A stretch of DNA of 64,000 nucleotides from Cellulomonas pakistanensis. Its GTDB lineage: Bacteria > Actinomycetota > Actinomycetes > Actinomycetales > Cellulomonadaceae. The notes under the pieces are model-generated. The model saw only the letters and a list, made by a program, of their open reading frames with translations. It searched no databases and was not told the origin of the DNA. A program made the translations under genes and the position numbers. Shown here piece after piece: positions 42,279 through 50,903 of the stretch (position 1 is the first letter of the stretch; the number at the start of each line of letters is the position of its first letter). The stretch is taken from NCBI RefSeq assembly GCF_016862755.1, contig NZ_BONO01000003.1, forward strand, positions 124,001 through 188,000, written 5' to 3'.

Positions 42279-43468
42279 GCGACCTCCGCGGCCCGCCCCG
42301 CCGCCGGACCGCCGGCCGACGGCATCGCCCGCGCGTCCACCAGCTCGGCACCGGTCAGCGCGTACGACAGCCCGCGCCGCCCGCGGCTCCACGGGACCGC
42401 GAGCACGGACGCGACGACCAGCGCCGGCTGCGCGACGGCCGCCACCGCGGCCACCACGACCACCCCGTCCCCGTCGAGCCCCGGCACGGGCAGCGACGCC
42501 AGCACCTGCAGCAGCCCCCACAGCCCCGCCCCGAGCGCCCCGCGGGCCGCCCGGCGGCCGAGCGACCCGCGCCGGAGCGTCCCACCCGGCCCCGGCCAGC
42601 GCGGCTCGAGCCACATCGCCCGCTGCCCGAGCGACGCCCCGCTGCCGACGAGCGGCGGCAGCCAGAGCAGCACGGCGACCGGCAGCACGGTGCCGACGAG
42701 CAGCTCGACGAGGTCCCTGTCCGCCGGGATCGGCCGCCCGGTCGCGACCAGCAGCAGCCGGTGCGCCACCACGAGTGCGTACCCGACGAGGCTCACCAGC
42801 ACGACGTCCACGACCATGCCGAGCCACCGGCGCACCGCCGTCACGGGCCGCGGCAGCCCGCGCGTGGCGGCGAGCTCGCCGGACCGCGGCATCCAGCCGA
42901 GCACCACCGGCGCCAGCAGCGCCCCGATCAGCCCGCCCAGCGTGTTGGTGAGCAGGTCGTCGACGTCGCCGAGCCGGTACGCGCAGCCGATCAGCCCGAA
43001 GATCCCCGTCGCCTGCGTGGTCTCGATCAGCAGCGACGCGGCGGCGGCCGACAGCGTGCTCGCGAGCACGCCCCAGCCGAGGTACCGGCGCGCGAGCACG
43101 CCCCACGGCACGAACAGCAGCACGTTGAACACGACCTGCAGCACCGCGGCGCTGCGCAAGGTCGCCGCGAGCCCGAGCCCGGCGGTGTCGCGCCGGATGT
43201 CCGCCACGAACTGCAGCGGCCGGAGCTGCGGGCCGCCGACGCCGTACCGCGCGCACCACGCGGCGAGGTCGCCGGCGGGCAGCGGCAGCAGCGTGTACGC
43301 GAGCAGGGCGACCCCGTAGACCGCGAGCGCCGCGGCGCCGAGCAGCCGCCAGCCGCTCAGCCGGCCGTACCGCCGGCTCTGCAGCGCCACGAGCGGGACG
43401 AGGAGCGCGGCGAACGCGGCGAGCCCGCCGACGACGCCCACCCAGGCCGGCCAGGTCCAGCGATCCAT
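42266..43468 (-). CDS. VanZ-like / RDD-domain membrane protein
   Basis: 400 residues. N-terminal VanZ-like module (AYTLLPLP; VVFNVLLFVPWGVLARRYL; IETTQATGIFGLIGCAYRLG, DVDDLLTNTLGGLIG) followed by an RDD-type module from ~residue 215 (RRWLGMVVDVVLVSLVGYAL; WLPPLVGSGASLGQRAMWLE). About ten membrane helices. VanZ proteins are linked to glycopeptide tolerance and exopolymer anchoring; the function of this fusion is unknown. ATG 43468 is chosen because the minus-strand TACCGT box overlaps the alternative GTG at 43477. Confidence 0.82.
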   Translation of the reverse strand: MDRWTWPAWVGVVGGLAAFAALLVPLVALQSRRYGRLSGWRLLGAAALAVYGVALLAYTLLPLPAGDLAAWCARYGVGGPQLRPLQFVADIRRDTAGLGLAATLRSAAVLQVVFNVLLFVPWGVLARRYLGWGVLASTLSAAAASLLIETTQATGIFGLIGCAYRLGDVDDLLTNTLGGLIGALLAPVVLGWMPRSGELAATRGLPRPVTAVRRWLGMVVDVVLVSLVGYALVVAHRLLLVATGRPIPADRDLVELLVGTVLPVAVLLWLPPLVGSGASLGQRAMWLEPRWPGPGGTLRRGSLGRRAARGALGAGLWGLLQVLASLPVPGLDGDGVVVVAAVAAVAQPALVVASVLAVPWSRGRRGLSYALTGAELVDARAMPSAGGPAAGRAAEVAPGR

Positions 43469-43475
43469 GCCCGCC

Positions 43476-43481
43476 ACGGTA
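43476..43481 (-). promoter_or_regulatory. -10 box TACCGT, leaderless VanZ/RDD gene
   Basis: Minus-strand TACCGT, 7 nt before ATG 43468. Confidence 0.5.
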
Positions 43482-43593
43482 GGGCGCCGGCGCGTCCGCG
43501 CACGTCGGCGGGCGGGCGGAGGGCGCGGTCCCGGCCCGGTGCGTCGCGCCGCCGACCTCCCGACCCGGCTCCTGCCCCGACCGCCACCGCGCC

Positions 43594-43663
43594 CAGGTAG
43601 GGCCGTTCCGCCGAGGTAGGACCGTGCAGGGCCCTACCTCGACGAGAACGCCCTACCTCGGCG
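43594..43663. repeat. Intergenic element of AGGTAGGGC copies
   Basis: Two direct copies (CAGGTAGGGCCGTTCCGC at 43594, CGAGGTAGGACCGT at 43612) then two inverted copies (AGGGCCCTACCTCG at 43628, GAACGCCCTACCTCGGCG at 43646). Outer pairs with outer, inner with inner. Same architecture as the elements at 10025 and 30196 with a different word; here between two minus-strand genes. Confidence 0.75.
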
Positions 43664-43681
43664 CAACAGAGCGCACCCGGG

Positions 43682-46600
43682 TCAGCCCCGGCGGAAGCGC
43701 AGCGTGACGAGCTGGAACGGCCGGAGGTCGAGCGCGACCGCCGCGCCCGCCGCCCCGGCCGTCCCAGCGGCCCCGTCGGTGCCCACGACCGCCCGCGCCG
43801 GCACCTCGCGCTCGAGCAGGTCGACCTCGGCCACCCCGGCGGCGTCGAAGCCCGCCGTGACGGTCGCCCGGGCACGCCCGCCGTGCGCCTCGTACAGCCG
43901 CACGACCACGTCGCCGGACCCGTCGTCCGCCAGCTTGACCGCCTCGACGACCGCCCCGGGCCCGTCGACCGTCACCAGCGGCTCCACCGCCCGCCCGCCG
44001 CGGACCTCGCGCACCGGCAAGTTCGCCCGGTACCCGTCGACGACGGCCTCCGGGATCCCCGCGCCGACGTGCAGCACGGACAGGAACCGGTGCCGCCCCT
44101 GGTCGGCCTCCGGGTCGGGGAACAGCGGCGCGCGCAGCAGCGACTGCCGCAGCACCGTCGCCGTCCCGCCGTCCTCGCCGACCGCCCGCGTGACGTCGTG
44201 CCCGTACGTCGCGTCGTTGGCGACCGACACCCCGTACCCGGGCTCGCCGACGTGCAGCCAGCGGTGCGCGCAGATCTCGTACCGCGCCTCGTCCCAGGAC
44301 GTGTTGGTGTGCGTCGGCCGGTGGACGTGCCCGAACTGGGTCTCCGCGGCGGACCGGTCGGCGTGCACGTCCAGCCCGAACGCCAGCTTGAGCAGCCGCT
44401 GGCGCTCGTGCCAGTCGACCTCGGTGACGATCTCGACGGCGCGGGTGCCGGGCCGGAACGTCAGCTCCTGCACGATCGTCGAGTCGCCGACGGTGCGCGA
44501 GGTGCGGACCACCGCGCGGTCGGGCTTCTCCGCGACGACCTCGACGGTGTCGGCGTCGAGGAGGTCCTCGACCGTGCGCCGGTACTCGGCGTCGATGTCC
44601 CAGGCGTCCCACTGCCGCGGCACGTCGCGGTGCACCTGCAGCAGGTTCGCCAGGTGCCCGGGCGCGACGGCCTCACGACCCGCCGCGAGGTCCCGCACGG
44701 ACGCGAGCTGGCCCCCGGGCGTCAGCCGGACGTCGAGCGCGTCGGTCCGCACCCGCAGGGCGTCGCCCTCGCGCAGCACCTCCACCGCGCCCGACCCGGG
44801 CCCGTCCGCCCCGTCGTCGGACGCCGGCGCGCCACCCAGCGCCGGCACGCCGTCCCGCGCGTGCGGCGCGGCGTTCAGCCGCACGGTCCGGTCGCCGTCG
44901 CCGACCAGGGCCGCGAGCGCCGCCTCGATCACCGCGGTCGCCCGCGCCTCGACGTCGGCGTACGCCTCCTCCGCCTGCCGGTACACCCAGCCGATCGACG
45001 ACCCGGGGAGGATGTCGTGGAACTGGTGCAGCAGGACGACCCGCCACAGGGCGCGCAGCTCCTCGGCCGGGTAGGCCGCGCCGGTCCGCACGGCGGCGGT
45101 CGACGCCCAGAGCTCGGCCTCGCGCAGCAGGTGCTCGCTGCGCCGGTTGCCTCGCTTGGTCCGCGCCTGCGAGGTGTACGTGCCGCGGTGGTACTCCAGG
45201 TACATCTCCCCGGACCACACCGCGGGCGTGCCGGGGCCGGCGTCGGCGAGCTCCGCCTCCGCGCGCTCGAAGAAGGTGTTCGGCGACCCGAGCTCGACCT
45301 CGGGCAGCCCGCCGAGCGACCGCGCCCGGTCGGCCGCCGCCAGCATCTCGCGGGTCGGCCCGCCGCCGCCGTCGCCCCAGCCGAACGGCACCAGCGACTC
45401 GGTGGCGACGTCCTTGTCGGCGAAGTTCCGCTCGGCGTGCGCGAGTTCCCGCGGCGACAGGTCGGAGTTGTACGTGTCGACCGGCGGGAAGTGCGCGAGC
45501 ACCCGGGACCCGTCGATGCCCTCCCAGTGGAACGTGTGGTGCGGCATCCGGTTGGTGTCGTTCCAGGACAGCTTCTGCGAGAGGAACCACCGCGACCCCG
45601 CGGCCCGGACGATCTGCGGCAGCGCGCCGGTGTAGCCGAAGGAGTCCGGCAGCCACACGTCCTGGGTCTCGACGCCGAGCTCGTCGAGGAAGTACCGCTT
45701 GCCCTCGACCATCTGCCGCGCGAGCGCCTCGCCTCCCGGCATGTTCGTGTCCGACTCGACCCACATGCCCCCGACCGGCACGAACTGACCCGCGCGGACC
45801 TTGTCGCGGATCCGCTCGAACAGCTCCGGGTGCCGCTCCGCCACCCACGCGTACTGCTGCGCCGACGAGCAGGCGAACACGAAGTCCGGCCGCTCGTCCA
45901 TCAGCGCGACGACGCTGGCGAAGGTCCGCGAGCACTTCCGGACGGTCTCCCGCGCCGGCCACAGCCAGGCCGAGTCGATGTGCGCGTGCCCGGTCGCGAG
46001 CACCCGGTGCCCGCCCGGCGCGGCCGGCACGTCGAGCACCGGCCGCAGCACCGCGCGCCCGGCCGCGGCGGTCCCGGCGACGTCCGCCGGGTCCACCGCG
46101 TCGACGACCAGGTCCAGCGCCCGCACCGCCCGCGCGTACCGGGTGGACGCCGGGTCGACGACCTCGACCAGCCCGAGCACCGCGAGCAGGTCCTGCTGCA
46201 GCTCCCAGACCTCGACGTCCCGCAGCACCACCTCGGCGGAGCGCAGCGCGTACAGCGGGTCGGTCCCGGCGGTCAGCGGGTCGCCGAGCGGCGTCGGCCC
46301 GTACCAGGTGCTGCTGCCGACGTCCGGGTTGCCCGCGGCCTCGACGTACACGTCGACCCGCTCCTCGGCCCACGGCACCGCCTGGTTCCGCGGCGACAGG
46401 CCCTTGACCGCCACACCGTCCGGGCGCAGCACCAGGCCCTCGGCCTGGAACCCCGGTTGCGTGGTGGTGAAGCCCAGGTCGATCGCCAGCTCGACGGCGT
46501 GCCTGCCGTCGCGCACCCCGTCGGAGCCGAGCCAGCCCGCCGGGACGTCGCCGGTCATCCGGAACCACGTCGTGCTCCACGGGGCGCCCCACGGCGTCCC

Positions 46601-46777
46601 GGGCGGCGCCGCGGTGTACGTCTGCGCGGTCGCCTCCGCGAACGGCACCGGCTCCCCCGGCGCGGTCCAGGCGGTGACGTCGAGCGGGGCGCGGCCGGCG
46701 ACGACCGCCGGGGCGAGCCGCTCGTGCAGGAACCGCTGGACGCGCTGGACGACGGCGGCGGAGTGCTCGACGGGCAT
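43682..46777 (-). CDS. GH38 alpha-mannosidase
   Basis: 1031 residues, full length. The GH38 metal site begins with ATGHAHIDSAWLWPARETVR (His264, His266, Asp268) and the nucleophile Asp378 lies in VWLPDSFGYTGALPQI. GKRYFLDELG, SQKLSWNDTNRMPHHTFHWE and VPFGWGDGGGGPTREML are also conserved; the C-terminal beta domains follow. No signal peptide, so it acts in the cytoplasm on imported mannosides. Last gene of an operon with a binding protein and two permeases; ATG 46777 has AGGAAGG upstream. Confidence 0.94.
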   Translation of the reverse strand: MPVEHSAAVVQRVQRFLHERLAPAVVAGRAPLDVTAWTAPGEPVPFAEATAQTYTAAPPGTPWGAPWSTTWFRMTGDVPAGWLGSDGVRDGRHAVELAIDLGFTTTQPGFQAEGLVLRPDGVAVKGLSPRNQAVPWAEERVDVYVEAAGNPDVGSSTWYGPTPLGDPLTAGTDPLYALRSAEVVLRDVEVWELQQDLLAVLGLVEVVDPASTRYARAVRALDLVVDAVDPADVAGTAAAGRAVLRPVLDVPAAPGGHRVLATGHAHIDSAWLWPARETVRKCSRTFASVVALMDERPDFVFACSSAQQYAWVAERHPELFERIRDKVRAGQFVPVGGMWVESDTNMPGGEALARQMVEGKRYFLDELGVETQDVWLPDSFGYTGALPQIVRAAGSRWFLSQKLSWNDTNRMPHHTFHWEGIDGSRVLAHFPPVDTYNSDLSPRELAHAERNFADKDVATESLVPFGWGDGGGGPTREMLAAADRARSLGGLPEVELGSPNTFFERAEAELADAGPGTPAVWSGEMYLEYHRGTYTSQARTKRGNRRSEHLLREAELWASTAAVRTGAAYPAEELRALWRVVLLHQFHDILPGSSIGWVYRQAEEAYADVEARATAVIEAALAALVGDGDRTVRLNAAPHARDGVPALGGAPASDDGADGPGSGAVEVLREGDALRVRTDALDVRLTPGGQLASVRDLAAGREAVAPGHLANLLQVHRDVPRQWDAWDIDAEYRRTVEDLLDADTVEVVAEKPDRAVVRTSRTVGDSTIVQELTFRPGTRAVEIVTEVDWHERQRLLKLAFGLDVHADRSAAETQFGHVHRPTHTNTSWDEARYEICAHRWLHVGEPGYGVSVANDATYGHDVTRAVGEDGGTATVLRQSLLRAPLFPDPEADQGRHRFLSVLHVGAGIPEAVVDGYRANLPVREVRGGRAVEPLVTVDGPGAVVEAVKLADDGSGDVVVRLYEAHGGRARATVTAGFDAAGVAEVDLLEREVPARAVVGTDGAAGTAGAAGAAVALDLRPFQLVTLRFRRG

Positions 46778-46845
46778 GGTGGACCTTCCTGACGTGCGGG
46801 GATCGGGTCGAGAGGCGGGAGCGGCGGGTCGGACGGGGCCGGGCG

Positions 46846-47751
46846 TCAGCCCTTCACGGCCCCGGACATGGCGAACGAGCCCCCGGAGAACCGCTGCACC
46901 AGCAGGTAGAGCACGAGGACGGGGACGGAGTAGAGGATCGAGAACGCCGCGAGCCGGCCGTACGCCACGGTCCCGTAGGTGCCGAAGAAGCTGTAGATGG
47001 CGACCGCGGCCGGCTGGTTGTCGGGCGAGAACAGCAGCACGAACGGCACGAAGAAGTTCCCCCACGCCTGCGTGAACACGAAGATGAACACCACCGCGAT
47101 CCCCTGGCGCATGAGCGGGACCACGATCCGGCGCAGCGCCGTCATCGACCCGGCGCCGTCCACCCAGGCGGCCTCCTCCAGGGACACCGGCACGGAGTCC
47201 ATGAAGTTCTTGGTCATCCAGATCGCCATCGGCAGCGACGTCGCCGCCAGGAAGAAGATGGTCCCGGGCACGGAGTCGAGCAGCCCCAGGTACACGAACA
47301 GCGCGTAGACCGGGACCATCATCGCGGTGATCGGCAGGCACGTGCCGAACAGGATCGAGTACAGGAACGGCTTGCGGAACCGCATCTGGTACCGGGACAG
47401 CGGGTACGCGGCGAGCACCGACGCCAGCACCGTGACGACGCCGGTGCCGAGGGACAGCACCGTGGAGTTCCACAGCGGCCGGAACGTCGCGTCCCAGGTG
47501 AGGATCTCGGTGAAGTTGTCCGTCGTGACCGACTCGGGCAGCTTGACCGACACCGTCGCCGCGGGGTCGAGCGACGCCAGGACGATCCACGCGAGCGGCA
47601 CGAGGAACGCGACGCCGACGAGCACCAGGGCGAGCGTGACGAGCAGCCGGCCGGTGCGCCGCCGCGGCGAGGCGACCGACGGGACGCGGCGGCCGGCGCG
47701 CCGGCGGGCGGACGTGGCCACCGGGGCGGTGGGGGCGGTGAGCGCGGCCAT
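46846..47751 (-). CDS. Carbohydrate ABC permease, MalG type
   Basis: 301 residues, six transmembrane helices, with the cytoplasmic EAA loop SLEEAAWVDGAGSMTALRRI that docks the ATPase. FLVPLAWIVLASLDP at the start and LPITAMMVPVYALFVYLGLL inside are typical of CUT1 MalG subunits. ATG 47751 shares a base with the upstream permease stop (TGATG), so translation is coupled. Works with the next permease and lipoprotein to import a mannose-containing glycan (inference from the GH38 gene). Confidence 0.92.
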   Translation of the reverse strand: MAALTAPTAPVATSARRRAGRRVPSVASPRRRTGRLLVTLALVLVGVAFLVPLAWIVLASLDPAATVSVKLPESVTTDNFTEILTWDATFRPLWNSTVLSLGTGVVTVLASVLAAYPLSRYQMRFRKPFLYSILFGTCLPITAMMVPVYALFVYLGLLDSVPGTIFFLAATSLPMAIWMTKNFMDSVPVSLEEAAWVDGAGSMTALRRIVVPLMRQGIAVVFIFVFTQAWGNFFVPFVLLFSPDNQPAAVAIYSFFGTYGTVAYGRLAAFSILYSVPVLVLYLLVQRFSGGSFAMSGAVKG

Positions 47752-48680
47752 CAGTCCACCTCCGGCTTGAGCACGCGGATGTACACGATCGAGAACACGG
47801 CCCCGACCAGCAGCGTCACGGTCGCGATCGCCGTGCCGTAGCCGACCTGCGCGAACTTGAACGCCTCCTGGTAGGCCAGGACGGGCAGCGTCGAGGAGTC
47901 CGTGCCGGGCCCGCCACCGGTCATCACCCAGATCAGGGTGAACACCGCGAGGGTCTGCAGGGTCGTGAGCATGAGGTTGGTCGAGATGGACCGGCGGATC
48001 ATCGGCAGCGTGATCCGGAAGAACCGCTGCGGCCCGGTCGCGCCGTCGATCGCGGCGGCCTCCGTGACGTCCGGCGGCACCTCGGACAGGGCGGCGCCGT
48101 AGACCATCATCGAGAAGGCCGTCCCGCGCCAGATGTTCGCCAGGATCACCGCGAGCATCGGCACCGAGATCAGCCAGGTCGGGCCCGTGAGGCCGAACCA
48201 GCCGAGCACCTGGTTGAGCGTGCCGTCGGTGGAGAAGAACGCGTACAGCGCGAACGCCGCGACGATCTCCGGCAGCACCCACGCGACCACGACCAGCGCC
48301 GACACCACGGCGCGGAGCGGCTTCGCGGCGGCCCGGAGCAGCAGCGCGAGCGCCATGCCGAGCACGTTCTGCCCGATCACGGCCGACGCGCCGACGAACA
48401 CCACGGTCAGGACGACGGCCTTCCAGAACCCGTCGTCCGCGAACAACGACGCGTAGTTGTCCAGCCCGACGAACTCGGGGTTCGCCGCCCGGTAGCCGGT
48501 CAGGGCCTGGTTGGTGAGCGAGCCGTAGAACGACCACAGCACCGGGCCCGCGAGGAACACGAGCATGAGCGCGACCGCGGGCAGCAGCGGCAGCAGCCGC
48601 AGCGCGGTCCGGCCGGGCCGGCGGCGGGGGCGGCGGAACCCGCCCCCCGCCGCCGGCCGGTCCAGCGTGGCGGCGGTCAT
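47751..48680 (-). CDS. Carbohydrate ABC permease, MalF type
   Basis: 309 residues, six helices after an Arg-rich N terminus. EAA loop VPPDVTEAAAIDGATGPQRF and the periplasmic/central LPEIVAAFALYAFFS and GGPGTDSSTLPVLAYQEAF segments are CUT1 MalF features. Its ATG (48680) overlaps the stop of the binding-protein gene by one base (TGATG), and its own stop overlaps malG, so the four genes form a tightly coupled operon without an ATPase gene. Confidence 0.92.
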   Translation of the reverse strand: MTAATLDRPAAGGGFRRPRRRPGRTALRLLPLLPAVALMLVFLAGPVLWSFYGSLTNQALTGYRAANPEFVGLDNYASLFADDGFWKAVVLTVVFVGASAVIGQNVLGMALALLLRAAAKPLRAVVSALVVVAWVLPEIVAAFALYAFFSTDGTLNQVLGWFGLTGPTWLISVPMLAVILANIWRGTAFSMMVYGAALSEVPPDVTEAAAIDGATGPQRFFRITLPMIRRSISTNLMLTTLQTLAVFTLIWVMTGGGPGTDSSTLPVLAYQEAFKFAQVGYGTAIATVTLLVGAVFSIVYIRVLKPEVD

Positions 48681-50038
48681 CAGCCGGCGGCCTGCGTGCC
48701 GTCGTCGCCGACGATGGAGACCAGCCCGTCGTCGTAGGCCGCGGCGGCCTCCTCCGGCGTGGCCTGCCCGGTCGCCACCGACTCCGCGGCGACCTGGATG
48801 TTCGACGAGATCTGCGAGTAGTCCGGGGTCGCCGGCCGGAAGTGCGTGTACTCGACCAGCGAGCTGAAGAACTCGAACGACGGGTTGTACCCCAGGTACT
48901 CCGGGTCCTCGGCCACGTCGGTGCGCACAGCGATCTGGCTGTTCTCGGTGTCGTACTTGAGCGAGTTCTCCTTGTTCAGCGCCGTGGCGATGAAGTCGAA
49001 CGCCGCCTGCGGGTCGCCGGCGTGCGCGCCGACCGCCAGGGTCCAGCCGCCCGACATCGAGGTGAACCCGGGCTCCTGGCCGTCCTGGGTCGGCATGGCC
49101 GCCATGCCCATCGTCTGCTCCCACTCGGGCCAGGCGTTGTCGCCGGTGATCCAGCCGCCGGGCAGCCACGAGCCGTCCACCGCCATGGCGAGCTTCCCCT
49201 GGGGCAGCATCTCGGTGGCGACGCGGGCGCCGACCGACGCGTCGAGCGCGACGTCCAGCGACGGCGCGAGGCCCTCGCCGTAGATCGTCTCGAGGAACGC
49301 CAGCGAGTCGACGAAGCCCTGCGAGCCGGTGATCCACTTCTGGCTCTCGGCGTCGTAGAGCTCGTCGTCGGTGCCGTAGAGCAGCATCTCGAAGCCCTGC
49401 ATCGTCGTGGCCTCGCCGGCCGCCTTGCCGGCGTACACGTTGATCGGGGTGACATCGGGCAGCTCGGCCTTGATCGTGCGGGCCGCCTCGAGGATGTCGT
49501 CCCAGGTCTCGGGCTGCCAGTCCGTCGGCAGGCCGGCCTGCGCGAACAGGTCCTTGTTGTAGTAGAGCCCGCGGGTGTCGGTGCCCATCGAGACGCCGTA
49601 GACCTTGCCGTCGTCGCCGAGGCCCGCCTCGCGCGCGGTCTCCGGGAACTGCTCCCAGTCCTCCCACGCCTCGACGTACTCGTCGATCGGTTGCAGGTAG
49701 CCGGCCGCGGCGTCCGAGCGGATCTGGAACGTGTCCTCGTAGATGACGTCGGGGGCGGTGTCCGCCGACCCGTTCATCAGGGCGAGCTTGGTGAAGTACT
49801 GGTCCTGCTCGGCCTCGATCGGCACCAGGTCGACGGTCATGCCCTCGTTGGCGGACTCGTACTCCGACTTGGCCTTCTGCAGCAGGTCGTCGAGCTGCAC
49901 GAACTGCGCGGTCTTCTGGTACGCGACGGTGATCGTCGAGTCGTCGGCGGCGCTGTCGCCGCCCCCGCTGCTGCACGCGGCCGTGAGGCCGAGCGCGACG
50001 ACGGCCCCGGACGCGATGACGGTCTTCTGCAGACGCAT
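48680..50038 (-). CDS. Extracellular solute-binding lipoprotein (CUT1)
   Basis: 452 residues. Lipoprotein signal peptide with lipobox LTAAC at residues 18-22, then a Ser/Gly/Asp linker and a family 1 solute-binding fold (TAPDVIYEDTFQIRSDAAAG; GTDTRGLYYNKDLFAQAGLP; AMAVDGSWLPGGW; GFTSMSGGWTLAVGA). It should capture an oligosaccharide for the MalF/MalG pair; GH38 downstream suggests mannosides. ATG 50038 has AAAGGAG upstream. First gene of the operon, with a good TTGACA/TGTAGT promoter. Confidence 0.93.
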   Translation of the reverse strand: MRLQKTVIASGAVVALGLTAACSSGGGDSAADDSTITVAYQKTAQFVQLDDLLQKAKSEYESANEGMTVDLVPIEAEQDQYFTKLALMNGSADTAPDVIYEDTFQIRSDAAAGYLQPIDEYVEAWEDWEQFPETAREAGLGDDGKVYGVSMGTDTRGLYYNKDLFAQAGLPTDWQPETWDDILEAARTIKAELPDVTPINVYAGKAAGEATTMQGFEMLLYGTDDELYDAESQKWITGSQGFVDSLAFLETIYGEGLAPSLDVALDASVGARVATEMLPQGKLAMAVDGSWLPGGWITGDNAWPEWEQTMGMAAMPTQDGQEPGFTSMSGGWTLAVGAHAGDPQAAFDFIATALNKENSLKYDTENSQIAVRTDVAEDPEYLGYNPSFEFFSSLVEYTHFRPATPDYSQISSNIQVAAESVATGQATPEEAAAAYDDGLVSIVGDDGTQAAG

Positions 50039-50094
50039 GGATGCTCCTTTGCTCCACGTGCACGGCCCCGGGCGGCGCTGCCCCGGACGGGATA

Positions 50095-50123
50095 ACTACA
50101 ACGTCTTGATGAATTGCTGTCAA
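50095..50123 (-). promoter_or_regulatory. Promoter of the mannoside operon
   Basis: Minus strand TTGACA (50123-50118), 17-nt spacer, TGTAGT (50100-50095), then a ~49-nt leader. The stretch holds an imperfect CTTGA...TCAAG inverted repeat that could be a sugar-repressor site. Confidence 0.65.
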
Positions 50124-50162
50124 GGGTGCGGGCCGACCCGAGACGCAACCGTGACGTCCGCG

Positions 50163-50184
50163 AGATGTCAAAGATGTTTGACAT
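50163..50184. promoter_or_regulatory. Operator copy 1, GATGTCAAA-GATG-TTTGACATC
   Basis: Perfect 9-bp-arm palindrome. It contains the TTGACA -35 (50178-50183) of the rightward operon. Confidence 0.85.
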
Positions 50185-50207
50185 CGGACGTCCGCCCGCC
50201 CTACCGT
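50178..50207 (+). promoter_or_regulatory. Promoter of the membrane protein - XRE - reductase operon
   Basis: TTGACA (50178-50183), 18-nt spacer, TACCGT (50202-50207). Flanked by the two operators: copy 1 covers the -35, copy 2 the start site. Confidence 0.7.
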
Positions 50208-50210
50208 CGA

Positions 50211-50232
50211 GATGTCAAACATCTTTGACATC
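50211..50232. promoter_or_regulatory. Operator copy 2, GATGTCAAA-CATC-TTTGACATC
   Basis: Exact reverse complement of operator copy 1, centre 48 bp away, covering the predicted transcription start. Together they suit tight autorepression, probably by the XRE protein of this operon. Confidence 0.85.
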
Positions 50233-50256
50233 ATGACGCGGGATCGGAGCGGGCCC

Positions 50257-50682
50257 ATGTCCTACCAGGAGAAGAACACCTGGGCGTACGGCGTGATCGC
50301 CGTGCTCGGGTACGGCGCGTACCTGGCGGTGGTGCTGGCGCGCGCGGACGGCGGCCCGCTCGCCGAGGTGGCGTACGCCGGCCCGATGCTCACGACGATC
50401 GGCGCCGCGGTGCTGTCCGGGATCGTCGCCGGGATCGTGCTCGGCGCGACCTCCCCGGACCGCGCGGTGCGGGACGAGCGGGAGCGCGAGATCGAGCGGA
50501 TGGGCGAGCGCGTCGGGCAGTCGTTCCTGGTGCTGGGCGGTCTCGGCGGCCTGGTGCTGGCGCTGCTGGAGGCGGACTGGTTCTGGATCGCCAACGCGCT
50601 GTACCTCGGGTTCGTGCTGTCGGCGGTGCTGTCCGCCGCGGCGCGGCTCGCGGCGTTCCGCCGGGGGGTGGGCCCGTGGTGA
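50257..50682 (+). CDS. Small four-helix membrane protein (DUF2178-like)
   Basis: 141 residues. Four hydrophobic helices with a charged cytoplasmic loop (DRAVRDEREREIERMGERVG) between helices 2 and 3, resembling DUF2178-type proteins usually paired with a small XRE regulator. ATG 50257 is preferred: GGAG lies 7 nt upstream; an ATG at 50233 is also in frame. Overlaps the XRE gene by 7 nt. Function unknown; the pair is often called a membrane protein-regulator couple. Confidence 0.7.
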   Translation: MSYQEKNTWAYGVIAVLGYGAYLAVVLARADGGPLAEVAYAGPMLTTIGAAVLSGIVAGIVLGATSPDRAVRDEREREIERMGERVGQSFLVLGGLGGLVLALLEADWFWIANALYLGFVLSAVLSAAARLAAFRRGVGPW

Positions 50683-50903
50683 GGCCGACCGCCGTGACCA
50701 ACCGGATCCGGGCGCTGCGCACCGACCGGGGGCTGACCCAGGCGCAGCTGGCGGAGCTGCTGGGCGTGACCCGGCAGACCGTGATCGCCGTCGAGCAGGG
50801 CCGGTACTCCCCCTCGCTCGAGCTGGCCTTCCAGATCGCCCGCGCGCTCGGGCGGTCCATCGACGAGGTGTTCACGTACGAACCGGACGGAGGTGCGTCA
50901 TGA
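50676..50903 (+). CDS. XRE-family helix-turn-helix regulator
   Basis: 75 residues, YozG-like minimal Xre/Cro protein. NRIRALRTDRGLTQAQLAELLGVTRQTVIAVEQGRYSPSLELAFQIARAL is a complete five-helix HTH; the short tail has no sensor domain. It likely binds the duplicated GATGTCAAA palindromes upstream. Second gene of a three-gene operon: overlaps the membrane protein gene by 7 nt and the quinone reductase gene by 4 nt (ATGA). Confidence 0.88.
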   Translation: MVRPTAVTNRIRALRTDRGLTQAQLAELLGVTRQTVIAVEQGRYSPSLELAFQIARALGRSIDEVFTYEPDGGAS

